Assembly (NCBI GenBank): GCA_021464415.1
Contig: CM038469.1
Location: 58,769,702 to 58,833,701, forward strand
From: Lonicera japonica
Lineage: Eukaryota > Streptophyta > Magnoliopsida > Dipsacales > Caprifoliaceae
Direction: 5' to 3'
Length of the DNA: 64,000 nt
Part shown: positions 1-25,530 of the stretch, one piece after another
How positions within the stretch are numbered: the first letter of the stretch is position 1
Layout of the letters: each line of letters starts with the position of its first letter
Made by a program: the position numbers and the translations under genes
The notes under the pieces: model-generated
Databases searched by the model: none
Told to the model about the DNA's origin: nothing
What the model saw: only the letters and a program-made list of their open reading frames with translations

Positions 1-1262
1 AAGTGCTTCAATCTTCAAAAACACTTCTATTTTATGGAAAATATTTTAATGCCTAAATGCATCCAATATATTTGTTTAGTTATTGTTTATTTGTTTGGGT
101 ACTTCTAAACATCATTTTTGTTTCTTGTTTGCTTAACATTTTCTTAATCAACAATTTAATAATGATGCAATGGATATGTATTGAGTACTAGAATTGTTTT
201 CGGTTCTTCCACTGTTTGTGGACATGATTATTACTGCTCCATTTCTATCTTATTGCACTTCACGAAATCACAAAAACCTCACAAGTGTCATAGACATCCT
301 TCATAAAGTGTTATTAGAAGTAATTTTGGTTTGATTTAACACAAAAGCGGAGTTGTAATAGTCGTTCTCTGCTATATCAGGATCTTGTCTCTATGACCTC
401 TTACGTTTAGACACCCCAACAGACTGGGGTTTCAACGAAAATAACGGAAAAACAACTTCTTCAGGTATGTTGACCCTTATGTTTGATTTTTCATTTTTAT
501 TTTTGAATGTTATTTTTTGTTTGTGCAGCACTTTGTCTTTTCATGTAAATTTAACTTTGTTACAGAACTTGCTGAACATATACACAACTGTCAAAGATAG
601 TGAAGAGGGAAGGTATAGATAGTGAAGTTCAATTTTAGGAGTTTCACGTGTGAACTTCACATCTATATTGTTTGACAAATGGGCTACTGGCTGCATACAA
701 TTATATACATCATGATGAACTACTTGATGATTGCAGTGATTGAGTGGTGGACCCTTCTATCAATGTAGTCACAACTGGGAAGTGTTTTTTTGATATGAGA
801 AAGTATATCAAAGAATTTGCATAGAGGAGATGGAACTTTGTATAGAAGCTATATAGGAAGGTAGATCTCTAAGCAAAGAGACTACGAAGAGACTAAACAA
901 GAAAAACCACTTTTAGAGGTGCTTTGGTCTTTAAATTGCTCTGAAAGGAAACATCAAGGTGATGTTCCTTTGAAGAATAGAATAATAGGATCTAACTAAA
1001 AGCTTTTCCTCCAACTCCTTTTTGCAATAGACCTTATTCCTTTCCCAATAGATCCTCCTGTTGTTGTACATTGCAATGTCGAATAGTGGGTAATCATGAT
1101 CTGAAAGGAGTGTGTCTGTAACAAAGCCTGTCAAAAACTCACCCTGCTACTATCTCCCATTAATTAACAAACGATATCCATAAATGCTACGTGCTTGCAC
1201 TTGGATTTTCTTTGACATTCTTGAAAATTAACCTCAAACAAACGCAATCAGTAAAAAAGTTA
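1..1262. other. Intergenic, no gene recognised
   Basis: I see no protein family, RNA gene or clear repeat here. The open frames are short and have no recognisable motif. A splice-donor-like site follows a purine-rich stretch near 466, but nothing shows that it belongs to a gene. It may be upstream flank of the ARF-GAP gene further right. Confidence 0.4.
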
Positions 1263-1547
1263 CTCCCTCCGTCCCAATTTAATTGTCCACTATTCCATTT
1301 ATAGCTATCCCAAAATAATTGTCCACTTTCTACATTTGGCATGTCATTAAGTACAACAATTTTTTCATTTCCAATATTACCCTTTAAGTTCCCCCCACTT
1401 TCTTTATTTTGGGTCCCACAACCTTTTTTTAATTGGAAGAAAAGTAAAGGACATTTTTGTAAATAAGCATTTTCTCTTGGAGTAATTATTATGTCTCCTT
1501 AATTTTTAGTTTTTCAAAGTGTGACAATTAAATTAGGACGGAGGGAG
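1263..1547. mobile_element. Stowaway-type MITE (Tc1/mariner)
   Basis: The ends are inverted copies of CTCCCTCCGTCCC, the hallmark terminus of plant Stowaway MITEs. Each end is flanked by the TA target duplication (1261-1262 and 1548-1549). The element is 285 bp, AT-rich inside and non-coding. The inverted repeat runs on into sequence resembling AATTTAATTG. Such elements are moved by a mariner-like transposase encoded elsewhere; none is seen in this window. Confidence 0.9.
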
Positions 1548-1549
1548 TA

Positions 1550-2227
1550 ATATTATACTGTTCTATCCACAAATATGAAATTATTTTATTTCTTTTATAC
1601 TAAAGCTCGATGGAGACTTCTTGTTTACATTTGGCACACCCCTAAAATTACTAAGTTACTCTAGTCTTCACTAATTTAGATTTAGAAATACAGATTGTAC
1701 AACTTCTAAATACTCTAAATATCTACATAATATAACAAATTACTTGGTACTGTATTGCACATGCGTCGAATCAACCACGAGTTCTAGTATGGTTAAGAAA
1801 GATCAGTTTGGGCTTTGTTGATTTACTGCACGATGGATTTATTAACAAAGATTGAAATTAAGGTGCACTGTGAGAAAGGAGAACACTTCTTACTTTCTTT
1901 TTCCTTATCTATAAAAGAATTTGTCTTTAGTGTTTTATGCTCTAAACCCATTTCAATTTTGCTTCTAGAGGAGGCTGAATTTTTACACCTTGTTCTCTAT
2001 TTTATAGAATGACCAACTGAGAAGAAGATCCAGAACTGACCCTGGCACACCAAATGAATTCCTTATGCACCAAACTCCATAACTCCCACCTTAAGTTATC
2101 GCCTGTTTAAATTGCTTCCTTTTTTGCCTTTAAAGCAGAAAAACCCACCTTAAGAGCCACTGTGAGGTCTTCAAATGTCCTTCCAGGGGAATCTAGAAGA
2201 GTCTCACTTCACAATTGTAGAATAGAA
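1550..2227. other. Intergenic, no gene recognised
   Basis: There are only short open frames with low-complexity translations. A 65-codon frame near 1815-2012 has no family signature, so I treat it as chance. Confidence 0.4.
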
Positions 2228-2473
2228 GGGCCCATTTGCTTTGGTTGAAATATTTGTCACATTCGGTATAAAATAAAATTGTGAAAAGTATTTTAACACA
2301 TTTCAGCTAAATCTTTTGTTTGTTTATAATTATGCGCACACACACACAAGATAATTTTCAGTTTGAAACAAAATATGAAGAAAATTTAATGCCTTGTAGG
2401 TGAAATAAAATATTTCACCGTTTTACATTTCATCCAGGTGAAAATTACTTCACCCTTGAACCAAACAGGCCCC
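2228..2473. mobile_element. Putative short TIR element (MITE)
   Basis: The left end reads GGGCCCATTTG followed by TTGGTTGAAA. The right end, reverse-complemented, reads GGGGCCTGTTTGGTTCAA. The interior also pairs imperfectly, with motifs like GGTGAAATAAAATATTTCACC near 2399-2418. A GGGCC(T)-GTTTGG terminus is common among plant MITEs. I found no clean target duplication, so class and exact ends are uncertain. Confidence 0.4.
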
Positions 2474-2935
2474 GAGGATCTAACTAAAGACAAATTATCC
2501 TTGGATTTTTCCACACACCCTGTCATCCTTTTTCCTGCCCACTCAAAGGAGTAAAGCACTTAAAAAGAAATCTCAGACATAATCCAACTCCCCTTCATAA
2601 ATAGCTCTCCTGATTTTATTACAACAATGAGGGAAAATAGATGTCTTCCACTTTAGTTTTTTTAGCACCTCCAATGTTGAACCGACAAGGAAAAATTTTC
2701 TTAAGAAGAAAATCCCAAACCAAAGGTGATGACAAAACAGACTGTTCTTGTCATCAGAATCAAATAGAATATTACTTTCACCAAGTCAGACCGATTTTTA
2801 TTTCCCTCCCATGCTTTAAGACATCCTCACCTCCCACCACAATTATCCTCAACTTTCTCCCTGATAATCTCCACAACCTCTTTTCCGATCAAGTCTTTGT
2901 AAGTGAGACAGATTATTGACGCTAATGGTCCATTT

Positions 2936-3207
2936 GATAAAAAAAAAAGGGAAAATGATTGAAAACTCAACAAGATTTTATGAGAAGCTAGAAAAAGTTG
3001 CAATGATTTGGTGAGATGTTCCCCATCTTTTCCTTATTTTCCAAATAATTGTTTTCTTACTCATCGCCTTAGAGAATTTTATTCCACGGAAAACCCAAAA
3101 AGTAATGGCACATTTCACTAAATCATTCATCCCTTTTTCCAACTTCTCATAAAAATAGTAGTGCTTTCATTTGTTTTCCAACTTTTTTTTTTAATCAAAC
3201 CCACCCC
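2936..3207. mobile_element. Tourist-like foldback MITE, copy 1
   Basis: The two halves form a long imperfect inverted repeat: TTTTATGAGAAGCTAGAAAA on the left matches TTTTTATGAGAAGTTGGAAA on the reverse complement of the right. The termini resemble TGGTCCATTTGAT and GGGGTGGGTTTGAT. TAA flanks both ends (2933-2935 and 3208-3210), as for PIF/Harbinger-related Tourist elements. A related copy lies at about 61110-61411. It is non-coding and 272 bp long. Confidence 0.65.
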
Positions 3208-3349
3208 TAAGGTTCCCAATCTTAACCGCGTATGGGCTTTCTTCCAGTTAACAATATCAAATTTCCTCTCCTCCCCATTCCGAAGGAGCTCTTTTCAATT
3301 TCTCTAATCTCTTCGCCACTGAAGATGAGATCACAACCAGAGACATAAC

Positions 3350-3377
3350 ATGAGTGCGAAAACTAGATCACGTACTC
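3350..3377 (+). CDS. Candidate first coding exon of the ARF-GAP gene (weak)
   Basis: A pyrimidine-rich leader precedes an ATG whose frame runs nine codons plus one base to a GTAAAG donor. That leftover base matches the phase needed by the first certain exon at 5138, whose first two bases complete a codon. The joined N-terminus would be short and basic, as is usual before an ARF-GAP zinc finger. The donor is not optimal, a second GT lies a few bases upstream, and an upstream ATG opens a seven-codon frame. A different or off-window first exon is quite possible. Confidence 0.15.
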
Positions 3378-4219
3378 GTAAAGAAGGAGAGACACCCCCC
3401 TTTTGAAGGTGCTGCTTCCTCCATCCTGTTAATTAACTTTTCAAATTGCTCCTCTACAATCCCAAACATGTCCACAGCCTTGTAGAGAGTGTTAGTGTAG
3501 TTTATATTTGTGTACGTCAGTGGGATGAGTATTTTAGTATCTATGTGCTTTCAATGACTCAGTGGCAATCATGACATATTTGAATTGAAACATCCTCTGA
3601 TACCATGTTAACTTTGTTAGTGTAAAGAGAAGAGAAGTCGTATTCAAAGCAAAATATACAATGCAATACACAAAAATAAAGAGAGAAAATGGCCCTTCGT
3701 ATACCAGGGCAAAACAAAATAAGATGATTGCTAAAACACCACTACTGCTAATAAACACAATTATAAATTATACTAACAGAGAGAACACAGAGGAAGACTT
3801 AGATAAGGAAGTTGGCAATCTTCAAAACATGCAATTGAGAATAGGTTGCTCTGTAATGTTTAGACAAACCCACAACCTTCGTATGGTACTTATTTCATTT
3901 AACTATGGTGTCAGTTGATTCCTTTTTGTTGAGTTTGTGAGCCTAGAAAATAAATGGAATGGACAAATCATATGGTGCCAATTTTTCTGATAGCTTAACC
4001 TAATCAGTTTCAGGTGCATGGTGGTTACTCACGTCAAAACTGGTTATCTATTTTAAAAGGGGTCCCTACTTTGAATTAATTTGACTAATTACTTTAGTCC
4101 CAAGTTGTTGCTGCTCCTACCTTACTGCTGTTATCTTTTACCTTTTGTAAATATAATTTTTTTCATTAACTTCAGTTACCCTTTTCCCAATCTTTTTACT
4201 TATATCCTGGTTCTTTCTC

Positions 4220-4863
4220 TTCTTTTTTTTTTTTTTTGATAAGAAACAGAAATTTTATTGCCTCTAGAACAAGAAAACATCAAAGAAGCAACATGGAAAT
4301 AAACAGACTAGTGGAAGAGGATTCCACTAGACTGACTACAACCCGGCCTACAAGAAAGGGATACACTACACTCAGGGCTCACTTAGCTAAAAAAAAAAAA
4401 ATAGCACAATCAACACTAAACTGAAAACATTCTGAACTATCAAGAACTCTAGACACCCTGGCCCACAATCCTGTAAGAAATAAAATATGCTCCCATAGAT
4501 CCTCAACTGAGCTGCTTTTCCCTTCAAAAATACATTTGTTTCTCTCCATCCAAACACCCCAAGCTGCAGGTAGCATTACAAATCTCCAGAGAACTCTAGC
4601 TTTGTTCTGACCCTTAGCAAAGTGCCATTTCAATTCTACAAACTCTGACCACTTCCTGGGAATAGCACCAACTGCCCCAAACACCTCAAATAACCTACCC
4701 AGATCCTCCTAACAAACCCACAGTGAAGAAGAATCCTGGTTCTTTCCGTAATATGCTTCTTGCATTTAAGATAATCTCCCTCGCCAGGTTTTTGGGAAAG
4801 TGAAATCTCCTCTGCGGTCCTTATGCTTGATAAAAATGCATTACTTTGGTCTTTACTTCCCAT
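4220..4863 (-). mobile_element. 5'-truncated LINE, 3' end fragment
   Basis: Read on the - strand, two overlapping frames match the C-terminal end of plant LINE ORF2. First comes an HCGFVRRIW block typical of the reverse-transcriptase zinc-binding (zf-RVT) region. Then comes a WRFVMLPAAWGVWMERNK block ending at KCIFEG, the usual tail motif. A stop or frameshift separates the two. The - strand 3' end runs into a poly-A tract, seen as about 17 T on the + strand around 4223-4239. The fragment lacks the endonuclease and the catalytic reverse transcriptase. It lies upstream of, or in the first intron of, the ARF-GAP gene. Confidence 0.75.
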
Positions 4864-5137
4864 AATATACAGTTTATGCGGATCTGGATTACATTATGGA
4901 AAATGAAGTCAGTTTTTTACTATCATAATGCTTTGCCCCACCTTAATTTTGGTAAATTTATTGAAGTATTAGACTTTGATGTCGTTTACCAAATACTCTG
5001 GCTCTGCCCCTGATCTTAGAGTATGCTATTATCTTTGTTGTTTAAAGTGAATAATGAGTCTTCTGGATTTTCTTAAAAAGTTGTACGAGTTCATATTACT
5101 TTTGTTTGTCTTGTGGATCATGTTTTCAACTTCTCAG

Positions 5138-16590
<11,453 letters not shown>

Positions 16591-19500
16591 ATGAGTCAAA
16601 ATGGAAAACCAAAAGAAATGCCAAGGAACTTGGCTTTCGGGATTTGTCCAAAATATCATCGGTAGGAAACTTGGGCACCTTGGGGGGAAATCATTTAAAC
16701 CGATGCTGAGTTAACTCGGATTGGGTAATTCTTGTATTGTAGAAATGGTTTGTATTTATGTACTGAAGTGAAAGGGGGGAAAATGGGGGTAAAATTTAAT
16801 GGTTCCCTTTTTTGAAGTAAATTTGTTAGTTTGTATATGTGGTGGGGTGTGTTTTCAATTGTAATGTGCTTTTAATCCAAACATTTTTTATGATCTGAGG
16901 GAAAAATAAGCTTTAACGTTTGGCCTTCTCTGAATGAAAGTAAGAACCTTTGTACGTGATATTGTTTCTTGATCTTAAATTCTTCGAAGTCTTTCTTTGT
17001 ATCTTGTAAATTTTTTTTTCCTAATATTTGGGTTAAATGGAAAAATCTAGGACGAAAATAAGGTTACACTCATATAACTTAATTTCTCTCCTAATTTATT
17101 ACACATTTGAATTCGACTCAAATTTCTATTCCAATTTTCTTTTTCAGTATGTCTCGAAATTAGTTCCATTTTCTTGTTGGGCATACTCAACATACCAAAT
17201 CTCAAAATAGGAACAAAATTATGTCAAAACTATGTCGAAATTAGTGTTTTTTCAGAGAGTAGTAAAGTCAAAGAATGACTACTAATTTGAGAAGGGTACG
17301 GTATTAAATTAAGAGTCGGTGCTTGACTTTTACAATTTAAAAGACGTGCTAATTTCACAAAATTAATTGTTAAAAATGTTTATCATTATAAAATTTGACA
17401 CATTTATTATGTTTTAATTAAGAAATTAGACTCTTAACTGAGATGGATGAAGGTTTTATAAAGTTTGGAAATTATTTCACTGTAATAGTTGTTTTGAAGA
17501 GAAGTCGAAGAATCCATGCAAGCACGAGAATGTCACAGTTTAATGATGCAAACCTTAAAGCAAAACCAATTCAATTGACCGTTTAAGAGTGCATGAATTA
17601 TCAAAATGCAAATGAGGTTAGAAAAACTGTATTGTACAACAACAGTAGGTATAGCTGACGTTAGCGATCAAGAGCGGGATTACAGTTTCGATTTCCATCC
17701 TGACCATTACAAAAAATATAATATATGGCTATTTAATTCCATAAATTTATGAAAATATTATTCTTAAGCTAATCATGTGTTATTATATTTTTAGTTGTGA
17801 TGGGGATTTGAATTGTTGGATTGTTTGATATTTCGTGTAGATTGAACAAAAATTTGTGCAAAACTCTAAAAGTCGAAATGGATTTTACCTTCGAGATCTA
17901 TTTGAATTGATCTCATCTAAGCATGAACCGGAGAATTGGTATAGAAAAATCAAGAATACGAGAATCTTACAATCTTCTATCGTATTCTTCCTGCACCGAA
18001 TCTTGTATCGAATATGGGTTGCAGTTTCACCAAAATCTGCTCTTTCTTCTTTTCACTGCACAAAGTCACAAACCCTGTTTCGTGTATGTGTGTTCGTATT
18101 ACCAAGAGAAGAGCTAAAGCCAACATAAACATAGTTTACGATATGGACCCCGAGTAGTAATAACGGTTAGGACATGGAAAACCGGAATATTCTTAATTCA
18201 ATCCTGAATTAATTCCTTTCATAAATTAAAGAATTATAATTTAACTCCCACCATTATCCCAAAATTATATTTCGAACTCTTTATTATTAAACACTGATTA
18301 TTTTTTTCACGTTAATATTACTAGATAATTGTCATTTGAATTAAATTATTAATAATTATATTTAAATGACTTCTGAAGCCTTGAGGCCTTTCACTTAATT
18401 TACTTGACATGTCAAATTAATATAATTTACCTGCAAGATTTCACATGATTAAAACTTATAAGCTTTCTCAAGGAGTTAAAATCAATCTCTATAGTGCAAC
18501 GTGAATTTCGTCAAAATTAATATTCACCATATATACATGTAGTGTTGTTATCCAACTAACCGAGTTAATTTACTGACCCATAAATGAATCTCATTTTTCA
18601 TGAATCAAAACAACAAATACTAAATATATGTGTTTATTAATTTTTTTTTATTGTGTAAAAAAATCTAGTTCATTTATAGCCACTAAATGACAGTGCGTGT
18701 TTGTGCCAAGTAATTATTATATTAGACTCGATATAGCACCCTCGATACATGTATGATATAGATTTTCAAAACAAATAAGCAGATTTGATGGTATTAATTA
18801 GCTTATGTTTTTCATGCTTAAGGTCACAAATTCAAGTTCTAGACTTCTGATTTAAGCACAACTTTTTGTTATAATTTTTAAAACATAAAGTAATTTCGTT
18901 GTCATTGTCATTTATTTTATTCATCGATGAGTCCCAAAATACAAATTACATGAGCCAGCCCAACATAGAATATAAAAGACGTAAAATATGACACAACAGA
19001 TTTAAGTCAAACCAGAGAAGGATTTTGCTGGCTGGCTGGCTTGATCCTCGGTACTACTAGAGAGGAGGTCATGGTTCATATCTAAGCCGGTCATTAGAGG
19101 TGGCAGGTTGGACGGTTTGGATTGAATTCTAACGAATTGGGGGATGCCAAAACACAAAAATTATTTTATTTTGACATAAGAATAATTAACATAAAACAAA
19201 CTCAAAATAAATTTAACTTAGAAAGGCAGGTAATTGTCGTGTTTTGTTTTTTCAAACAGTCGATTCTAGCTCTGATCTCAATACAATACCACTAGGTAAG
19301 TTAACTCAAGTATTATTTCGATTATTTTATTGCCTAATGTTATGACCGTTGATTTTTATAGATTAGAGGGCTCACATTGTTTGAGTAATCGTGTCTCTTG
19401 ATCTTCGCTTTTCTTGAGGGATTTATGCACGGTTCAAAATTATGAGATTCTAATATCACAATAAAAACATCTACAACAAATTAATTAAAAGAATAAAAGT

Positions 19501-19739
19501 AGGTGAGTGTGTTATCTTGGCTGTTGCTGAGTGTGTTATCCACGGTCTAAAATTACAAGATCCTAATATCATAATAAAAGCATTTCCAGCGAGCTAATTG
19601 AAAGAGTAAAAATTGGTTAACTTGCACACAGAATATATGTGTGACTTGTATATATTTAATTTAAACAATAAAAAATAAGAGAAAAATGTTAAATAGTTTG
19701 GTGATAAGGTATAAGTTAAACACATCAAATCATTTCTGG
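16591..19739. other. 3' flank of ARF-GAP gene and intergenic DNA
   Basis: The first 300-350 bases after the TAG stop probably hold the 3' UTR; several AATAA-like signals occur near 16905. The rest is AT-rich with only short open frames (for example 17856-18128) that match no family I recognise. Confidence 0.4.
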
Positions 19740-19853
19740 TAAGGTCCAGACCTTACGGATTGAGGCTTTTTGCGACACTTTTGTGACTTGGGGTGTGTTT
19801 TTACGACGCAAAAATGTCGTAAAAAGGACCAATTCGTAAGATCTGATCCTTAC
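19740..19853. repeat. Foldback element of about 114 bp
   Basis: TAAGGTCCAGACCTTACG at the left is matched by the inverse of the right end, TAAGGATCAGATCTTACG. Inside is a second hairpin, TTTTTACGAC ... GTCGTAAAAA. This reads as a very small MITE or a strong stem structure about 500 bp upstream of the prenyl synthase gene. No superfamily can be assigned. Confidence 0.55.
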
Positions 19854-20249
19854 TTGAAATTTTCCCTTTAACACATATCTAAAGTTCAATCTTTGTTGCC
19901 AATGAATTTTTTATTGAAAAAAAAAAGAGTTTGCAAAATTAAAATAGGCAATTTAATTAAACAAAGTTTAACACAATAAATTTAAACCAATCTTATACTA
20001 TATTATCTCAAAATTAAACCAATCTATTTTAGTTACTTTTGGTGTGCACATCCCATTTAAATAAAAATAATAATATATTTTGTTTAAATTACAAAAACGT
20101 GATTTGATTTTATAACCTTATTCCTTTAAATGTCGGCTGTACACTTACTAATTAGCTATATACAAATATTATTGTCCTAAAAATATCACATCATGAGGAC
20201 GGCAGAAAAATTAGGACCCAACCACAAAGTGTGACGTACATAATTTGTC

Positions 20250-20257
20250 TATAAGTA
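20250..20257 (+). promoter_or_regulatory. Candidate TATA box for the prenyl synthase gene
   Basis: TATAAGTA lies 115 bp upstream of the ATG, a normal plant TATA-to-start spacing with a leader of about 80 bp. A TGACGT bZIP-core motif lies 13 bp further upstream at 20232-20237. The leader is rich in CTCT/TTCT runs, as in many plant 5' UTRs. This is positional evidence only. Confidence 0.35.
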
Positions 20258-20319
20258 CTTGTAATTTTTTGAAGAAAGGTCAGTCTAATTCAAAGATCTA
20301 CCTTGGCTCAATTACTTGA

Positions 20320-22688
<2,369 letters not shown>

Positions 22689-23371
22689 TGTGTTTGTTTG
22701 TACTAAAAGTGTTTGTTTAATAATATAAATGGGTGCCTAGCTACTACATATTTAAGAGATTGGAAATAAAATCCAAGGCGAGATTGGATTAAACTTAATT
22801 TTTCAATAGGAAATGGGATCATATCATTAAACTTTGATTAATTCCCCTTTTTGTTCTTGCATTGCATTGCATTGGTAAAAAAAAAATCCCACTACGTACG
22901 TACTTTTTAAAGAGTCAATTGTGTTGGAATTAGTTTAACAACAAAATTGAAAGTAGAATATATATATATATATATATATATCCATAAATTGGTTGTTGGG
23001 GCGAGACATTGGGGCCTCGTTTCATGAGTTCACGGTTCACCTCAACTATATACATATATATATAAGGTCGCTTAATCTAATTTGACAACGTACTGACCTT
23101 TTGTCATCGAAATACTGAAATACGTACGTACTAAGCTGATTAATGTATTTAATCGTATGTATTCTTTATGAAATATATATATACATATATACAGCCCCCT
23201 TCATGTACGCACAAATGCGTACGCATTTGTGGGTAAATTTGTTTCCGCTCATTTACGCTGGGACCCACTCCATATTAAAGAGAGAGAAAGCAAGCCCCTT
23301 TAATATTTTAATACGTTCTCTCCTCTCTTTCTCTCTAACATACGCTCCTCTCTCCCTCTCACTGGTTTTTC
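22689..23371. other. 3' flank of prenyl synthase gene and intergenic repeats
   Basis: AT-rich DNA with a TA dinucleotide run near 22960-22981, a second short AT run near 23050-23063, and CT-rich sequence approaching 23371. No gene is recognised. A perfect 22-bp palindrome at 23210-23231 is listed separately. Confidence 0.5.
23210..23231. repeat. Perfect 22-bp palindrome
   Basis: CACAAATGCGT is followed directly by its reverse complement ACGCATTTGTG. The site sits about 140 bp outside the left terminal repeat of the large MULE. It could be part of an outer, unpaired extension of that element. Confidence 0.7.
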
Positions 23372-23762
23372 ATCTCACACCATCCACCGAGCACCGCAAC
23401 CACCGGCAGCAAACCCAGCACAGCCACCGGCGCTGGCAGTACACTGGCAGCACATAACTCTCTCTCTCTCTATAGAAGACGACCCACATTGAACCGAACC
23501 CAGCACACATCACTCTTTCTCTCTATACCTACGCGACCCAACAATGATAAGGGGGATTTCGGACTTGTAAGCTTGCCTTCCAACCCATTTTGGTTTGTGA
23601 AATTGGTTTATGAAATTATTTAATTTTTGATTTTTATCAATCCAACCCATTTTGGTTTGTGAAATTACATTGAATTGATTTTGAATCTTGCTTGTGTTCG
23701 ATTAATTTGCTAGAAAATGAAAATCAGTTTCAGAAAGTTGGTATTTTCGTTTGAGCCGTAAC
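23372..23762 (+). repeat. Left terminal inverted repeat of the large MULE
   Basis: It pairs with 28415-28795 in reverse complement. The outer 120 bases are C/A-rich with CACCG repeats and a CT run. The inner part contains two copies of the AACCCATTTTGGTTTGTGAA module about 65 bp apart, and both are also present at the right end. It would bind the element's transposase. Confidence 0.85.
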
Positions 23763-24747
23763 TTTGTGAAGGATTTTTGTAGAAAATTACGGCAATCGAT
23801 TTATGAAATTGGTTTGATTGGTATATTTGCTTGCTTTGTATAAAATGCAAATTGGTGTGAAATTCGTGTGAAACTGAATTGTTGATGCTGTTGCTTGCTT
23901 TGTAAAAAATGAATATTGGTTTGTGAAATTGGTGTGAAATTGGTTTGATTGGTTTGAAGCTTTGTGGTATGCATATTTACAATCAACACAAGATCAGTAA
24001 ACTATGAGCCCTGTTGCCTGTTTTCTATCAACACAAGATCAGTAGTAAATAGCTTCATTATCTTGACCATTCAGTTTGTGAAGTGAATGTTATGGTGGAC
24101 TTAACCTTGCTGTTGCCTTCATCATGCTCCGTTTCAAACATTTAGTTCCTTTTGTATTAAAGGGATAACCCAGGGAAAACTATTGGTTAGTTGTGCACAT
24201 GCAAGTTATCTCCATCTATACATCATAGTCCCTTTTTCATTTTGCTACTTTTTGTCTAATTGTATGCTTCCTTCGGAACAAGCTCCAAAGAGGATGGTTT
24301 CCAGTGTGTCTCTTCTTTCTTTATTTCTAGACTTCCAGGTTATGTTTACAAAATATCATAATAATATCCAGCACTAGGCCACGACAAATTTATTAAAAAC
24401 CTTTATTTTCTTACTGTTTTTATTCTGTAGGGGATTGGAGCTATTGTTATATCTTGGCCTTTTTTGTAAAGTTTTCTTATTAAGGTCAAGATTTTTGGGG
24501 CACAATTGCGCTGCCTCTACCTGACCCTATATTTTCAGAACATTCAGTTTGCATTTCTAAATTTTTATTAGATTCTGTGGGAATAGAAGTGTTCTATGAT
24601 AGTTTTATTAGATTCTGGGCTCTATTAAAAGGCTGTTACTAAAAATTGAATTTTTATTTCATTTTTGTTTTGAGGAATTTATTTACTTACTGACATGTCA
24701 TGCAATTTCTTAATTGAAGGGCAACTGTTCAAATTTGACAGATTAAA

Positions 24748-25059
24748 ATGGCGTCTTCATCGATTGCAGAAGGTAATTCAAATATGGAAGTGGATATTAT
24801 ATTCATGTTGAAACAATGTGAATGCGGAGAATTAGCGGAAGTGAGAATCACGAAGTCAAATAAGAACAACAATCGTAGTAGAATATACTATTCTTGCAAA
24901 CGGTGAAGGTGTGGAACCTTCTTGGGTTGGTGCAAAATCGCATCATCTAAACAAGCGTCAAATGTAATTGCCCCATTAGAAGAATGCAGTACGTCACGCA
25001 AGTTGGTTGTTGGTGAAGTTAATACGAAGTGGAAATTCAAAAATGGAGAGATATCTTAA
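24748..25059 (+). pseudogene. GRF-type zinc-finger-like ORF inside the MULE
   Basis: A frame of 104 codons from ATG to TAA reads MASSSIAEGNSN, then KQCECGELAEVRITKS, then RIYYSCKR, a TGA stop, and CGTFLGWC. The order CxCG ... Y-SC-------CG-F-W matches the small GRF zinc finger of plant transposon-associated proteins and of DNA-binding topoisomerase/APE2 families. The TGA at 24904-24906 lies inside the finger. A single change would have opened the frame, so it looks recently disabled. It is carried within the MULE and converges on the transposase gene. The function is not known. It could be an accessory ORF of this MULE family or a captured host piece. Confidence 0.55.
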
Positions 25060-25380
25060 TAATTATATCTTTTTGGTATCAATTTCTTTGGCTATAAAAG
25101 CCATGATGTAACTATTATATCTATTTTCTTGTCTTTTTTGTTGGCCATAAAAGCCATGATGTAATGTAACTTTTGTTTAAATGAATGAAATGAAATCATT
25201 TAGTACGTGTTTGTTATCATATTTGGCAATGTTGAATGGAAGGGAATTCAATCATTTGGTATACTTTTTATTAATTCAATTAGTCTTGAACTAAGAATAT
25301 CCAGCACTTCACAAGGTAGAATGTCAAACTAAATAAATACAAACATTTTCATCATAAGATTCACACAATCCATTCAAAAA

Positions 25381-25526
25381 CTCAAAAATCCACATAATTC
25401 ATTCAAATCCTTAATCTTGAACTTGAAAAACACAATAAACTCAAAAATCCACATAATTCATTCAAATCCTTAATCTTGAACTTGAAAACATAATAAACTC
25501 AAAAATCCACATAATTCATTCAAACA
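25381..25526. repeat. Direct tandem repeat, period 58-59 bp
   Basis: Units starting CTCAAAAATCCACATAATTC begin at 25381, 25440 and 25498, giving about two and a half copies. Each unit contains TTAATCTTGAACTTGAAAA. The repeat lies between the two convergent frames in the MULE, where 3' ends would fall. Confidence 0.8.
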
Positions 25527-25530
25527 ATCA

